A DNA stretch of 64,000 nt, from the NCBI RefSeq assembly GCF_039982735.1, contig NZ_JBDWXV010000023.1, positions 62,001 to 126,000 of the forward strand, in the 5' to 3' direction. How positions within the stretch are numbered: the stretch's first letter is position 1; every line of letters begins with the position of its first letter. The notes beneath the pieces are model-generated. The model was not told where the DNA came from. It did no database searches and was given only the letters and a program-made list of their open reading frames with translations. Below are positions 1 to 7,601 of this stretch, piece by piece. A program made the position numbers and the translations under genes. The stretch comes from Saccharospirillum sp039982735. Lineage in GTDB: Bacteria; Pseudomonadota; Gammaproteobacteria; Pseudomonadales; Natronospirillaceae.

Positions 1-418
1 GCCGGCCGAGAAAGATGCCACGCAATATCATCGCAGACACCTGGGTTGGGTAGACCTCCGCGTACAGCAACGCCAGGGTGCTGCCCCAACTGCCACCGAA
101 CAGTACCCACCGGTCAACGTTCAGGTGCTGGCGCAATTGTTCAAGGTCATCAACCAGGGCTTCTGAGGTGTTGTTGTCGGTTTCAGCGTGAGGCTCGGAC
201 TGACCGGCACCGCGCTGATCGTAGAGGATGATGCGGTAGTGTTCAGGGTCGAAAAAACGTCGCATCTGCTCGGAACACCCGGCCCCCGGGCCACCGTGTA
301 TAACCACCACCGGCAGACCATCGGCCGTTCCCGATTCTTCAAAATAGAGCTGATGACCACCGCTTACCACCAGATGGCTTTGGTTATAGGGTCGAATCTC
401 CGGGTATAGCGGCAGCAT
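1..418 (-). CDS. pip: Prolyl iminopeptidase, 3' part cut by window edge
   Basis: Alpha/beta-hydrolase that removes N-terminal proline from peptides in the cytoplasm. Read leftward from an ATG at 418, the protein begins MLPLYPEIRPY and shows the family landmarks: oxyanion-hole motif HGGPGAGCSEQM, LYDQRGAGQSEPHAET, and the nucleophile elbow GGSWGSTLAL. About 139 residues are visible, ending in ILRGIFLGR; the rest, including the catalytic Asp and His, lies outside the window. The motifs are diagnostic for the proline iminopeptidase (S33) family. It is divergent from the B12 gene on its right, across about 170 bp before the riboswitch. Confidence 0.93.
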   Translation of the reverse strand, partial: MLPLYPEIRPYNQSHLVVSGGHQLYFEESGTADGLPVVVIHGGPGAGCSEQMRRFFDPEHYRIILYDQRGAGQSEPHAETDNNTSEALVDDLEQLRQHLNVDRWVLFGGSWGSTLALLYAEVYPTQVSAMILRGIFLGR

Positions 419-589
419 CCAGCATCCTCTTATCGGGTTTTTTGTTGTCAGGGCCAACCAGGTAAACAGGCCTGTTGGCGTCTACAGGCATCGGTCACTG
501 ACCGGCGACTAATAATGACACAGGCAATTCAGGCTGCACAGCACCCCGGGGTTACCGCCATTGTGATGCACAGCCGCATCCCCTACTAT

Positions 590-800
590 CGCTGCACCTG
601 GGCATCGCCAGGTTTTTGCCCGCTGCGGGCGAAACCCACACAGCGATGCGTAACATGGGGGAATCCGGTGAGAATCCGGAGCTGTCGCGCAACGGTAAGG
701 CGAATCGGCCAGTGGCTAAATAACCGCATGGTTGGGTATCGTCGAAGCCCGAATGCCCGTCCAGGCCAGGAGATGCCGGTCCAGTTAACAGACCGGTCTG
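590..800 (+). promoter_or_regulatory. Cobalamin riboswitch
   Basis: Adenosylcobalamin-sensing leader. The conserved core is visible: GGGGGAATCCGGTGAGAATC at 657-676, the GAGCTGTCGCGCAACGGTAA segment at 680-699, GCCAGTGG at 708-715, and the B12-box-like AGCCCGAATGCCCGTCCAGG at 746-765. A stem CCGGTC/GACCGG (776-781 with 791-796) follows and may be the expression platform. It has no run of T after it, so translational control is more likely than termination. The element ends about 35 nt before the btuF start. Outer boundaries are approximate. Confidence 0.9.
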
Positions 801-832
801 TCCATCATCCTCGCGTTAGGGAGCATTCTTTG

Positions 833-1690
833 ATGAAACCGTTAGTAACCGGCCTTGTGACGCTGGTGTTTACCCCCTGGTTATGGGCCGATATCCAACT
901 CGTCGACGATGTTGGCGACACCCTGGTACTCGACCGGCCTGCCCAGCGCATCGTCAGTCTGGTCCCCCATGCCACCGAGCTGTTGTACAACATTGATGCC
1001 GGTGATCTGATTCTGGCCACCGTTGCCTATGCCGACTACCCGCCTGCGGCACAGGAACTGCCCCGGGTGGGCGACTACAACGCCCTCAATACGGAGGCCA
1101 TCGTGTCGCTCGAGCCCGACCTGCTGATCGCCTTTACCAGCGGTGGCAATCGCGACCAGATCAGCCGGTTACGAGCCCTGGGTTATCCGGTGTTCACCTC
1201 CGACCCGCAAACCTTTGCCGATATTGAACGTACCTTGCGCCAGTTTGGCCAGCTGACCGGCCGGGAAGAGAGCGCCAACCGGGTGGCCGACCGGTTCAGC
1301 GCCGACATCGAACACCTGACCCGGAAGTACGGTGAAAAAGCTGCGCTGCAGGTGTTTTATCAGGTCTGGCACGACCCGCTGATTACATTGAATGGAGCAA
1401 CCTTTATCAGCCAGATTATCGAGATGTGCGGTGGGGTTAACGTCTTCGCTGATCTGCCGATGCCCTCGCCCCAGGTCAGCCTGGAGGCGGTGATCGACAA
1501 AAACCCGGAGGTGATTGTTACCTCGGGTGATGACACCAGTTGGCAGCAGTGGCCGCAGTTGCAGGCGGTTGCCAACCAAGCCTTGCTGGAAACCGACCCG
1601 GACACCATGCACCGGCCCGTCCCCGCCCTGGTCAGCGGGGCAACCAAACTCTGTGCGGCAATGGATCAGGTTCGGGAGCGGATGGACTAG
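833..1690 (+). CDS. btuF: BtuF-like cobalamin-binding periplasmic protein
   Basis: Periplasmic substrate-binding protein (285 aa) of the helical-backbone metal/B12 receptor class, expected to hand cobalamin or cobinamide to a BtuCD ABC importer. The start ATG at 833 follows GGGAGC and gives a signal peptide (MKPLVTGLVTLVFTPWLWA) with cleavage likely before DIQLVDD. RIVSLVPHATELLYNIDAG and EPDLLIAF are typical of BtuF/FecB folds. The cobalamin riboswitch directly upstream supports B12 as ligand. No btuB, btuC or btuD is adjacent; the next gene is convergent and its stop overlaps this one by 4 bp. The frame stays open upstream to about 515, but that stretch is the riboswitch. Confidence 0.9.
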   Translation: MKPLVTGLVTLVFTPWLWADIQLVDDVGDTLVLDRPAQRIVSLVPHATELLYNIDAGDLILATVAYADYPPAAQELPRVGDYNALNTEAIVSLEPDLLIAFTSGGNRDQISRLRALGYPVFTSDPQTFADIERTLRQFGQLTGREESANRVADRFSADIEHLTRKYGEKAALQVFYQVWHDPLITLNGATFISQIIEMCGGVNVFADLPMPSPQVSLEAVIDKNPEVIVTSGDDTSWQQWPQLQAVANQALLETDPDTMHRPVPALVSGATKLCAAMDQVRERMD

Positions 1691-2346
1691 TCGTATTCGA
1701 CCAGCAAGGCCATCACTTCAGCGATCTGGCTCGGGGTATGTGGCGGCCGCAGCAGCGCCCGGTATTTCCCTTCAGGGTTTATTATGGCGATGTTGTCGCT
1801 GTGGGCAACGGTATACACCTCGCCTTCACCCTCAGGGTAGAACAGCGTATTCAGCTGCTGTGCCAGAGTTTGCAGGTCGGCGACATCACCGGTGAGGCCG
1901 GTGAACTCGGGGTGGAAGAAAGGCACATACTCAGACAGCACTTCCGGTGTATCGCGCGCCGGGTCAACGGTGACCATCCACATCCGCACCTGGTCGGAAA
2001 GCCCCTGCTCGGTGAGCGTCCGGTATGCCTGGGCCATGTCTGTCATATTGGTCGGGCAGATATCGGGGCAGAAGGTGTATCCGAAATTGATCACGTGCCA
2101 CTGGCCATTGAGATCGGCCGTTGAGAAAGCTTCCCCCTGGTGCGAGACCAGCTCAACCACCGGCACCTCGCGCACTGTGTCGAAATAGAGGGTATCGCGT
2201 CGCTCAAGCTCGGCTTTGAGATCAGGCGAGGCGTTGACCGTTCTGTAGATAGACCCGGCAAACACCACCGCCACCAGACCAAACAAGGCCAGAGACGTCC
2301 ATAGAATTCGACGATTGGGCGACGCTGGCAGGGTCTCAGTGGTCAT
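1687..2346 (-). CDS. SCO1/SenC family copper chaperone
   Basis: Membrane-anchored thioredoxin-like protein (219 aa) that delivers copper to the CuA site of cytochrome c oxidase subunit II. One N-terminal transmembrane helix (about residues 13-31) is followed by a periplasmic domain with the copper motif FCPDICP (Cys93, Cys97) and the third ligand His182 in VAHSDN. The DxxP segment (VTVDPARDTP) is also present. It is the last gene of the leftward oxidase operon and overlaps ctaB by 4 bp, which fits a role in assembling the oxidase encoded upstream. Confidence 0.93.
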   Translation of the reverse strand: MTTETLPASPNRRILWTSLALFGLVAVVFAGSIYRTVNASPDLKAELERRDTLYFDTVREVPVVELVSHQGEAFSTADLNGQWHVINFGYTFCPDICPTNMTDMAQAYRTLTEQGLSDQVRMWMVTVDPARDTPEVLSEYVPFFHPEFTGLTGDVADLQTLAQQLNTLFYPEGEGEVYTVAHSDNIAIINPEGKYRALLRPPHTPSQIAEVMALLVEYD

Positions 2347-3245
2347 AGAAAGGTCCTGATCGAATGATCCAGTAGCAGGGCCACAAATAGTAACAGCAAA
2401 TAGGTGATCGAAAACTTGAACGAGCCCCAGGCAGCATCGACTTTACGATCCATCAACAACCACCAGTTCCACTGCAAGTAACGCAACCCCAGTGCCAGCG
2501 CACAAATCGCGTAAACAGGCCCCATGTTCAAAGTGGCGAAGGGCAACAGGCTGATCGCCAGCAGTAACCAGCTGTAGAGCCAGACGTGGATTTTAGTGTA
2601 TTGAATGCCATGGGTGACCGGCATCATCGGGATGTCGGCGTTCTGGTAATCCTTGATGCGATGTATTGCCAGAGCCCAGAAGTGTGGCGGTGTCCACGCG
2701 AAGATGATCAGCACCAGCAACAACGGCAGGGCGCCAATGCTGCCGGAAACAGCGGTCCAGCCCAGCAACGGTGGCATGGCACCCGCCAGCCCGCCGATGA
2801 CGATGTTCTGTGGCGTGGCCCGCTTCAAAAAGCCGGTGTAGATCACCGCATAGCCCACCATTGAAGCCAGGGTAAGCCAGGCCGTTAAGGCGTTCACGAA
2901 CACCATCAGTACGGCAAAGCCGGTCAGCGTCAGACCAAACGCAAAGATCAGACCATTGCGCTGGCTAACGCGGCCGGTGGCGACCGGGCGTCGGTGAGTA
3001 CGGGCCATCAGCTGATCGATTTTGTGATCTACCAGATGGTTGAACGCAGCGCCCGCGGCCGCCAGGGCAGCAATGCCCAGCGTGCCAAACACCCAGTTGA
3101 CCAGACCGGCAGCACCCTGCTGCGGGGCGAGTGCCATCCCTACCCAGGCGGTAATCAGCATCAGCATGACGACCTTGGGCTTGGTCATCTCGTAATAGTC
3201 ATGCCAGGCTCGGGGGCTGACAGGGGCCGTTATTGTTTTAGACAT
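2343..3245 (-). CDS. ctaB: Protoheme IX farnesyltransferase (heme O synthase)
   Basis: Integral membrane UbiA-family prenyltransferase (300 aa, full length) that converts heme B to heme O by adding a farnesyl group. The polyprenyl-diphosphate motif NHLVDHKIDQLMARTHRRP (residues 69-87) and the second Asp-rich loop DYQNADIPMMP are both present, with about eight or nine hydrophobic helices. It overlaps ctaA by 8 bp at its start and SCO1 by 4 bp at its end, so the three are probably translationally coupled. The heme O made here is the substrate of CtaA. Confidence 0.96.
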   Translation of the reverse strand: MSKTITAPVSPRAWHDYYEMTKPKVVMLMLITAWVGMALAPQQGAAGLVNWVFGTLGIAALAAAGAAFNHLVDHKIDQLMARTHRRPVATGRVSQRNGLIFAFGLTLTGFAVLMVFVNALTAWLTLASMVGYAVIYTGFLKRATPQNIVIGGLAGAMPPLLGWTAVSGSIGALPLLLVLIIFAWTPPHFWALAIHRIKDYQNADIPMMPVTHGIQYTKIHVWLYSWLLLAISLLPFATLNMGPVYAICALALGLRYLQWNWWLLMDRKVDAAWGSFKFSITYLLLLFVALLLDHSIRTFL

Positions 3246-4254
3246 GCTTGGCCTCTCGGTACAAAGTGAAATTGACGGTCGCTACTGTTGCTAACAACAG
3301 CGCCCCGCCCAGATTGTGTAACACCGCCACCGTCAGCGGCAAACCAAAAAAGATGTTGCTCAGGCCCAGTGTGACTTGCGCCACCAGAATCAGCAAGAGT
3401 GCACTGGCGAGGCCGGCAAAGCGAATGGCGACCAGTCGCCAGATCAGCCACAGACACATCACCGTGGTAATGATAGCCCCAATCCGGTGAGCCATATGAA
3501 TGGCCGTACGGGCCGGGATATCAAGATGCCCGCCCAGGTAGTTGGGCCCAATGGGATGTGCCAGATCAAACCCCGCACTATAATCGGCTTCCGGCCACCA
3601 CTGGGTCTGACAGGTAAACAGATCCGGACAGGCGAGCGCGGCATAGTTGGACGTTGTCCAGCCGCCGAGAAACACCTGCCCGATGACGACTGCCAGGGTA
3701 AGCGCCGCCAACACCCTGGGTAGCTGACGCGGAGCGCTTGAGAATCGCAACCCAGTGGGCGCTCCCCGCAAACGCAGGGTCAGCAACCAGAGTAGCGTAA
3801 AGGTGGCAAAGCCACCCATCAGGTGCGCGGTCACCACCTGGGGCCAGAGTTTCAGCGTTACCGTCCAGGCGCCAAAGGCGCCTTGCAGAATAACCATGAA
3901 CAGCAGCAATAATGGCAATTTAAAGGGTTGCTCTGGCCGGTGACGGTGACGGAACGACACCACCGCCAGAATCAGAATCAGCAAGCCAAGCAAAGAGGCC
4001 AGATACCGATGCACCATTTCCGGCCAGGTTTTTTCCAGATCGACCGGTATTTCCGGAAAGGCCTCGTTGGCGCGACTGATCTGTTCGTCGGTTTGAGGTG
4101 CCCAAACGTGGCCGTAACAGGTTGGCCAGTCGGGACAGCCCAGACCCGCATCCACCAGCCGGGTAAACGAGCCCAGAACCACCACTGAAATAGCAAAAAG
4201 GGTGGCAAAGGCCGCCAGCTTGAAGCCAGGTTTTACACCGTAACTAGACACCAT
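3238..4254 (-). CDS. ctaA: Heme A synthase (COX15/CtaA)
   Basis: Membrane hydroxylase that oxidises heme O to heme A for the aa3 oxidase. I start at the ATG at 4254 (MVSSYGVKPGFKL, 338 aa); an in-frame ATG at 4284 would add MRSNKKNEEW. The first helix carries VLGSFTRLVDAGLGCPDWPTCYG, the family signature with the paired cysteines. Histidines typical of heme ligation occur in MVHRYLAS, VTAHLMGG, IHMAHRIGA and VLHNLGGA. Eight hydrophobic segments are recognisable. It sits in the maturation half of the oxidase operon. Confidence 0.95.
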   Translation of the reverse strand: MVSSYGVKPGFKLAAFATLFAISVVVLGSFTRLVDAGLGCPDWPTCYGHVWAPQTDEQISRANEAFPEIPVDLEKTWPEMVHRYLASLLGLLILILAVVSFRHRHRPEQPFKLPLLLLFMVILQGAFGAWTVTLKLWPQVVTAHLMGGFATFTLLWLLTLRLRGAPTGLRFSSAPRQLPRVLAALTLAVVIGQVFLGGWTTSNYAALACPDLFTCQTQWWPEADYSAGFDLAHPIGPNYLGGHLDIPARTAIHMAHRIGAIITTVMCLWLIWRLVAIRFAGLASALLLILVAQVTLGLSNIFFGLPLTVAVLHNLGGALLLATVATVNFTLYREAKHV

Positions 4255-4281
4255 CCATTCCTCATTTTTCTTGTTCGATCG

Positions 4282-4314
4282 CACTGGGGCCTCACCCTGC
4301 CCCGGGCCTCAGTG
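4282..4314 (-). terminator. Hairpin between ctaA and the upstream gene
   Basis: Inverted repeat CACTGAGGCC / GGCCCCAGTG around a GC-rich loop, in the 31-bp gap between the 4316 gene and the first possible ctaA start. No T-run follows on the transcribed strand, so it is more likely an mRNA-processing or attenuating hairpin than a full terminator. Confidence 0.35.
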
Positions 4315-4315
4315 A

Positions 4316-4900
4316 CTAACCAATCGTCGACAACTTCAACAGTTTTTTCAGATCATCCAGCTGATCTTTGAAGGTGTTTCCGGGCGTGAAATACAACGGG
4401 ATATTCCCCAGCGGATCCACAATGAACACATAGTTCTGGTCGCTGAACTGCGCTGGCACCTGTTCGCGGAATGCGTCGGACACGTCCGTCAGCGGGTGCA
4501 GCTCAAGGCCCGGATACTGTTCAGTCAGCCCCTCCAGCCCGGCGGTGCGGGATAACAGCAGTCGCTTCATACGCGGTTCATTCTTGCCCAGTGCCACATG
4601 CGTCTGGCGTTGCAGATAGGCCTGCTGTTCGCAGTCTGCCTGACAGCTCGCCGAGGTCTGCACCATCAGCCACTGGCGATCGGGATTGACCGACTCCAAC
4701 TTCAGACCCAGGTCTTCAAGTTGCAGCACCGGCGTCAGCAAAATGCCCTTGTTGACCCGTTCATCCGGTGTCAGCCAGCCGGAAAAATACAGCAACGTCG
4801 ACGACGCCATCACCAGCAAGGGCGTCAGCAGTATCACCAGCATTTGCAGCTTGTTAAAACCGTTGCTGCGCGGTGCCATCTGAGTGGATTGAGTCATCAT
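4316..4900 (-). CDS. Membrane-anchored oxidase-cluster protein of unknown function
   Basis: A 194-aa protein with one N-terminal transmembrane helix (about residues 19-40) and a soluble domain probably outside the membrane. Fragments LMVQTSASCQADCEQQAYL and YVFIVDPLGNIPLYFTPG resemble the thioredoxin-like/SCO fold, where CxxxC would sit, and the spaced cysteines of CQADC could be that pair. Proteins of this kind commonly sit between SURF1 and ctaA in gammaproteobacterial aa3 operons. A metallochaperone or thiol role is inference. Two adjacent ATGs at the start make the first residue uncertain by one codon. Confidence 0.75.
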   Translation of the reverse strand: MMTQSTQMAPRSNGFNKLQMLVILLTPLLVMASSTLLYFSGWLTPDERVNKGILLTPVLQLEDLGLKLESVNPDRQWLMVQTSASCQADCEQQAYLQRQTHVALGKNEPRMKRLLLSRTAGLEGLTEQYPGLELHPLTDVSDAFREQVPAQFSDQNYVFIVDPLGNIPLYFTPGNTFKDQLDDLKKLLKLSTIG

Positions 4901-4939
4901 CTTCTCCGCTCGGCGATTCTGAATATCAGAATGCCGGTG

Positions 4940-5680
4940 TCACTTGGGGGTAGAGTTCTGCTCGACAGAGCTCGAACTGTTTGTTTGTTGTTGCCGGTGT
5001 CGCTTGCCAAAGTGAAGCCCAGCGAAGCCATACATGCCTGCCAGCGCAATGGCCATGGCAAACCACTGCAGGGCATAGCCGGTGTGCATATCGGCCGACA
5101 TCACCGAGGGTGTCCAGTTGATCTGACCAACACCCGGCTGACCTGCGGTCAATTGTAATAAACCCGCCGGCGGCTGGCGTTGCATTTTTTCCGCCATTGC
5201 CTGCGGCGCTATGGCCTGAATAACCTGGGGCCACGCATCGGTCAGTGGGGTATCCGCCAGAACAATGCTGTCACTCAGTGGACGCCATTGCCCGACCCAG
5301 TCTCTGGTACCCGGTGGCAGTGTCAGATCAGGTAACTGTCGCCGGTCGGCCGACCCCGGTACCCAACCGAGCGATGCCAGATACCAGCGGGTTCCGGCAT
5401 CCAGTGGCACCCAGACTTCGTACCCTACCCGGCCTTCCCAGGTGCGATTATCCAGTAGCCAGGCTTTGTCGATGTCCAGTTCGCCGCGCAGTCGATAGTG
5501 CTGGTAATCAACGGGGCGAGTGCTTTCTGTCAGTGGTTCAATGACGGTGCGCGCCTGCAACTGCGCTTCCAGCTGGGTTTTCTGTTCAGCTCTGTTAAGC
5601 TGCCAGTACCCCAGCGCAATGAACAGCGGCAAGAAAACCGCTACAAAGATCGTAAGCGCCACACCGGGCTTGAATGTCAT
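4940..5680 (-). CDS. SURF1 family oxidase assembly protein
   Basis: 246-aa inner-membrane protein with the classic SURF1 layout: transmembrane helix near the N-terminus (about 9-27), a periplasmic domain, and a second helix near the C-terminus (HTGYALQWFAMAIALAGMYG). Family motifs GYWQLNRAEQK, YQHYRLRGELD, LLDNRTWEGRVGYEVWVPL and LASLGWVPG are evident. SURF1 proteins help insert heme a3 into subunit I. It lies downstream of coxC but is separated from it by the opposite-strand DUF2909 gene, so it probably needs its own promoter. Confidence 0.93.
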   Translation of the reverse strand: MTFKPGVALTIFVAVFLPLFIALGYWQLNRAEQKTQLEAQLQARTVIEPLTESTRPVDYQHYRLRGELDIDKAWLLDNRTWEGRVGYEVWVPLDAGTRWYLASLGWVPGSADRRQLPDLTLPPGTRDWVGQWRPLSDSIVLADTPLTDAWPQVIQAIAPQAMAEKMQRQPPAGLLQLTAGQPGVGQINWTPSVMSADMHTGYALQWFAMAIALAGMYGFAGLHFGKRHRQQQTNSSSSVEQNSTPK

Positions 5681-5734
5681 AACGTGCCGTCAATTCCGTA
5701 ACCAAACCAACCCAATCTATCAGGAGCCAGAAAT

Positions 5735-5953
5735 ATGTTGCTAAAAGTCATCATGGTGGTGCTGATCATTGCCATGTTGCTGTCACTGAGCGGTGCCCTG
5801 GTGGCCTTGTTCAAAGACGAGCCGGAGTCAAAACGAATGGTCAAACTGCTGACCGTCAGGGTAAGTCTGGCCGTCATGATTGTCATCGTGCTGGTGTATG
5901 GCTATATGACTGGCGAGCTGACTCAGGGTGCACCCTGGAGCGGACGCTACTGA
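5735..5953 (+). CDS. DUF2909 twin-transmembrane small protein
   Basis: 72-aa protein with two hydrophobic helices (about residues 3-26 and 42-60) separated by a charged KDEPESKRMVK loop, matching the DUF2909 family found beside cytochrome c oxidase genes. It has a GGAG ribosome-binding site at 5720-5723. It is the only rightward gene inside the oxidase cluster and is divergent from SURF1. Its function is unknown. Confidence 0.85.
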   Translation: MLLKVIMVVLIIAMLLSLSGALVALFKDEPESKRMVKLLTVRVSLAVMIVIVLVYGYMTGELTQGAPWSGRY

Positions 5954-5964
5954 GGCAGTGAATC

Positions 5965-5989
5965 GACGGAGCCCGGAACAGGCTCCGTC
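5965..5989. terminator. Convergent intergenic hairpin
   Basis: Perfect 9-bp stem GACGGAGCC / GGCTCCGTC between the convergent ends of the DUF2909 gene and coxC. No strong T-run on either side. It probably acts as a weak bidirectional terminator or 3'-end stabiliser. Confidence 0.5.
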
Positions 5990-6007
5990 AGAAAACCGGG
6001 CCTGCCG

Positions 6008-6931
6008 TTAAATCCAGTAGACCAATACAAACAGACACAGCCAGACCACGTCGACAAAGTGCCAGTACCAGGCCGATGCCTCAAACCCGAAATGATCTTC
6101 TGCTTTGAAGTGACCCCGAATTGACCGTACCAGCTGCACCGCCAACATGAAGGTACCAATGGTCACGTGAGCGCCGTGAAAACCGGTCAGCATAAAGAAG
6201 GTTGACCCGTAGATGCCGCTCTCCAGCGTTAAGCCCAGGTGCTGATACGCCTCAATGTATTCTTCCGCCTGAAAGAACAGAAAGATGATCCCCAATGCGA
6301 CGGTAATACCGAGCCAGATATTCAGTTGTTTGCGGTGTCCGGCACGCAAAGCGTGATGCGCAACGGTAAGCGTAATGCTTGAGGCGATTAGGATGATGGT
6401 GTTGATCAGAGGCAGACCAAAGGCATGAATGACCGCTTCCGGTGCCTGAAACAGGCCATTGTCCGGGTTGCTGAGCATTGGCCAGCTGAACTCAAAGCCC
6501 GGGTACAGGTAGTTGGTGACACCCTTGTCGCCCTCACCGCCAAGCCAGGGACCTACAAAATTGCGAACGTAGAACAGGGCTCCGAAAAAGGCGGCGAAAA
6601 ACATCACTTCCGAGAAAATGAACCAGCCCATGCCCCAGACATAGGATTTCTTCAGCTGGGCACTGTTCAGGCCAGCGTGGTTTTCGCGAATAACCTTACT
6701 GAACCAGTTGTACATCACCACGGCGAACACCAGTGCACCGGCGAAGAACCACCAGTGTGAACTGGAGCTCTCGGCACCGGAGGACATGTCGTTCATCATA
6801 TTCCCGGCACCGAAAACGGTGAGGAACATGCCAAAGGCCATCCACACCGGTAAACGGCTTTGCGCGGGCACATAATAGTGCTCATGGGTTGTACTGCTTG
6901 TCGCGGCATTGCTGGACATCGCACTCTCCAT
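6008..6931 (-). CDS. coxC: Cytochrome c oxidase subunit III
   Basis: Integral membrane core subunit of the aa3 oxidase. The ORF gives 307 aa from MESAMSSNAATSS; a start at the second ATG (6919) is also possible. Family hallmarks include YVPAQSRLPVW, WGMGWFIFSEVMFFAAFFGALFY, GFHGAHVTIGTFML and the C-terminal HFVDVVWLCLFVLVYW, with seven helices. It follows ctaG by 77 bp in the usual coxB-coxA-ctaG-coxC order. Confidence 0.96.
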   Translation of the reverse strand: MESAMSSNAATSSTTHEHYYVPAQSRLPVWMAFGMFLTVFGAGNMMNDMSSGAESSSSHWWFFAGALVFAVVMYNWFSKVIRENHAGLNSAQLKKSYVWGMGWFIFSEVMFFAAFFGALFYVRNFVGPWLGGEGDKGVTNYLYPGFEFSWPMLSNPDNGLFQAPEAVIHAFGLPLINTIILIASSITLTVAHHALRAGHRKQLNIWLGITVALGIIFLFFQAEEYIEAYQHLGLTLESGIYGSTFFMLTGFHGAHVTIGTFMLAVQLVRSIRGHFKAEDHFGFEASAWYWHFVDVVWLCLFVLVYWI

Positions 6932-7008
6932 CCTGTTCTTGTTCTTGTGGGGTTGGTCAGCTCCGACACAGCGGCGGCTGACGCTCCCGGTTATTTGGGT
7001 GGGCGGCC

Positions 7009-7575
7009 TTATTGAAAGGTAACGGCTGCCGATTGCTGTTCGCTACTGACGTCGTACAGGGTGTAGCTCAGGCTGATGGTCTGTACCCAGGCTGGCAGAT
7101 CCGGGTCGATCTGGAACACCAGCGCCATCTCCACATCTTCACCGGCGGTCAGCGGCTGCTGGTTAAAGCAGAAGCATTCTGTTTTGTGAAAATAGGGCGT
7201 CACTTCAAAAGGTGACAAGCTCGGTATCGCCTGAGCGGTCATGTCGCGTCGGGTTGCGTTTTTGGCAAAGTAACTGACTTCAACCACTTCACCGGGTTTG
7301 GCGGTGATGGTCTTCACCATTGGGCGGAACTGCCAGGGCATGTCGGCATTGTTGTTCGCCAGAAACTGCACCTTGATGCTGCGGTTTTCATCGACCACGT
7401 AATCCTGCACCAGTGACGCCTCATTGGTGCGACCGGTAATACCGGTCCACTCGCATATGAGGTTGTACATGGGCACCAGGCCAACAAAAACGAAGGCCAG
7501 CATACCAAACACGACCGACACCATCTTGACGATGATGCGAGTGTGGCTGGGGCGTGCGTTGTCGGCATCACTCAT
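7009..7575 (-). CDS. ctaG: Cytochrome c oxidase assembly protein CtaG/Cox11
   Basis: 188-aa copper chaperone for the CuB centre of subunit I. It has a short cytoplasmic N-terminus, one transmembrane helix (about 15-38), and a periplasmic immunoglobulin-like domain carrying the copper motif ECFCFNQQ (Cys134, Cys136). PMYNLICEWTGITG after the helix and the closing LSYTLYDV are typical of the family. It sits 26 bp downstream of coxA in the operon. Confidence 0.95.
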   Translation of the reverse strand: MSDADNARPSHTRIIVKMVSVVFGMLAFVFVGLVPMYNLICEWTGITGRTNEASLVQDYVVDENRSIKVQFLANNNADMPWQFRPMVKTITAKPGEVVEVSYFAKNATRRDMTAQAIPSLSPFEVTPYFHKTECFCFNQQPLTAGEDVEMALVFQIDPDLPAWVQTISLSYTLYDVSSEQQSAAVTFQ

Positions 7576-7601
7576 ACTGGCTCTCCCGGTGTTAAACCGC
7601 T

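Noticed and set aside
515..832. Upstream extension of the btuF reading frame
   Set aside because: The stretch is the cobalamin riboswitch; the true start at 833 has a signal peptide directly after it.
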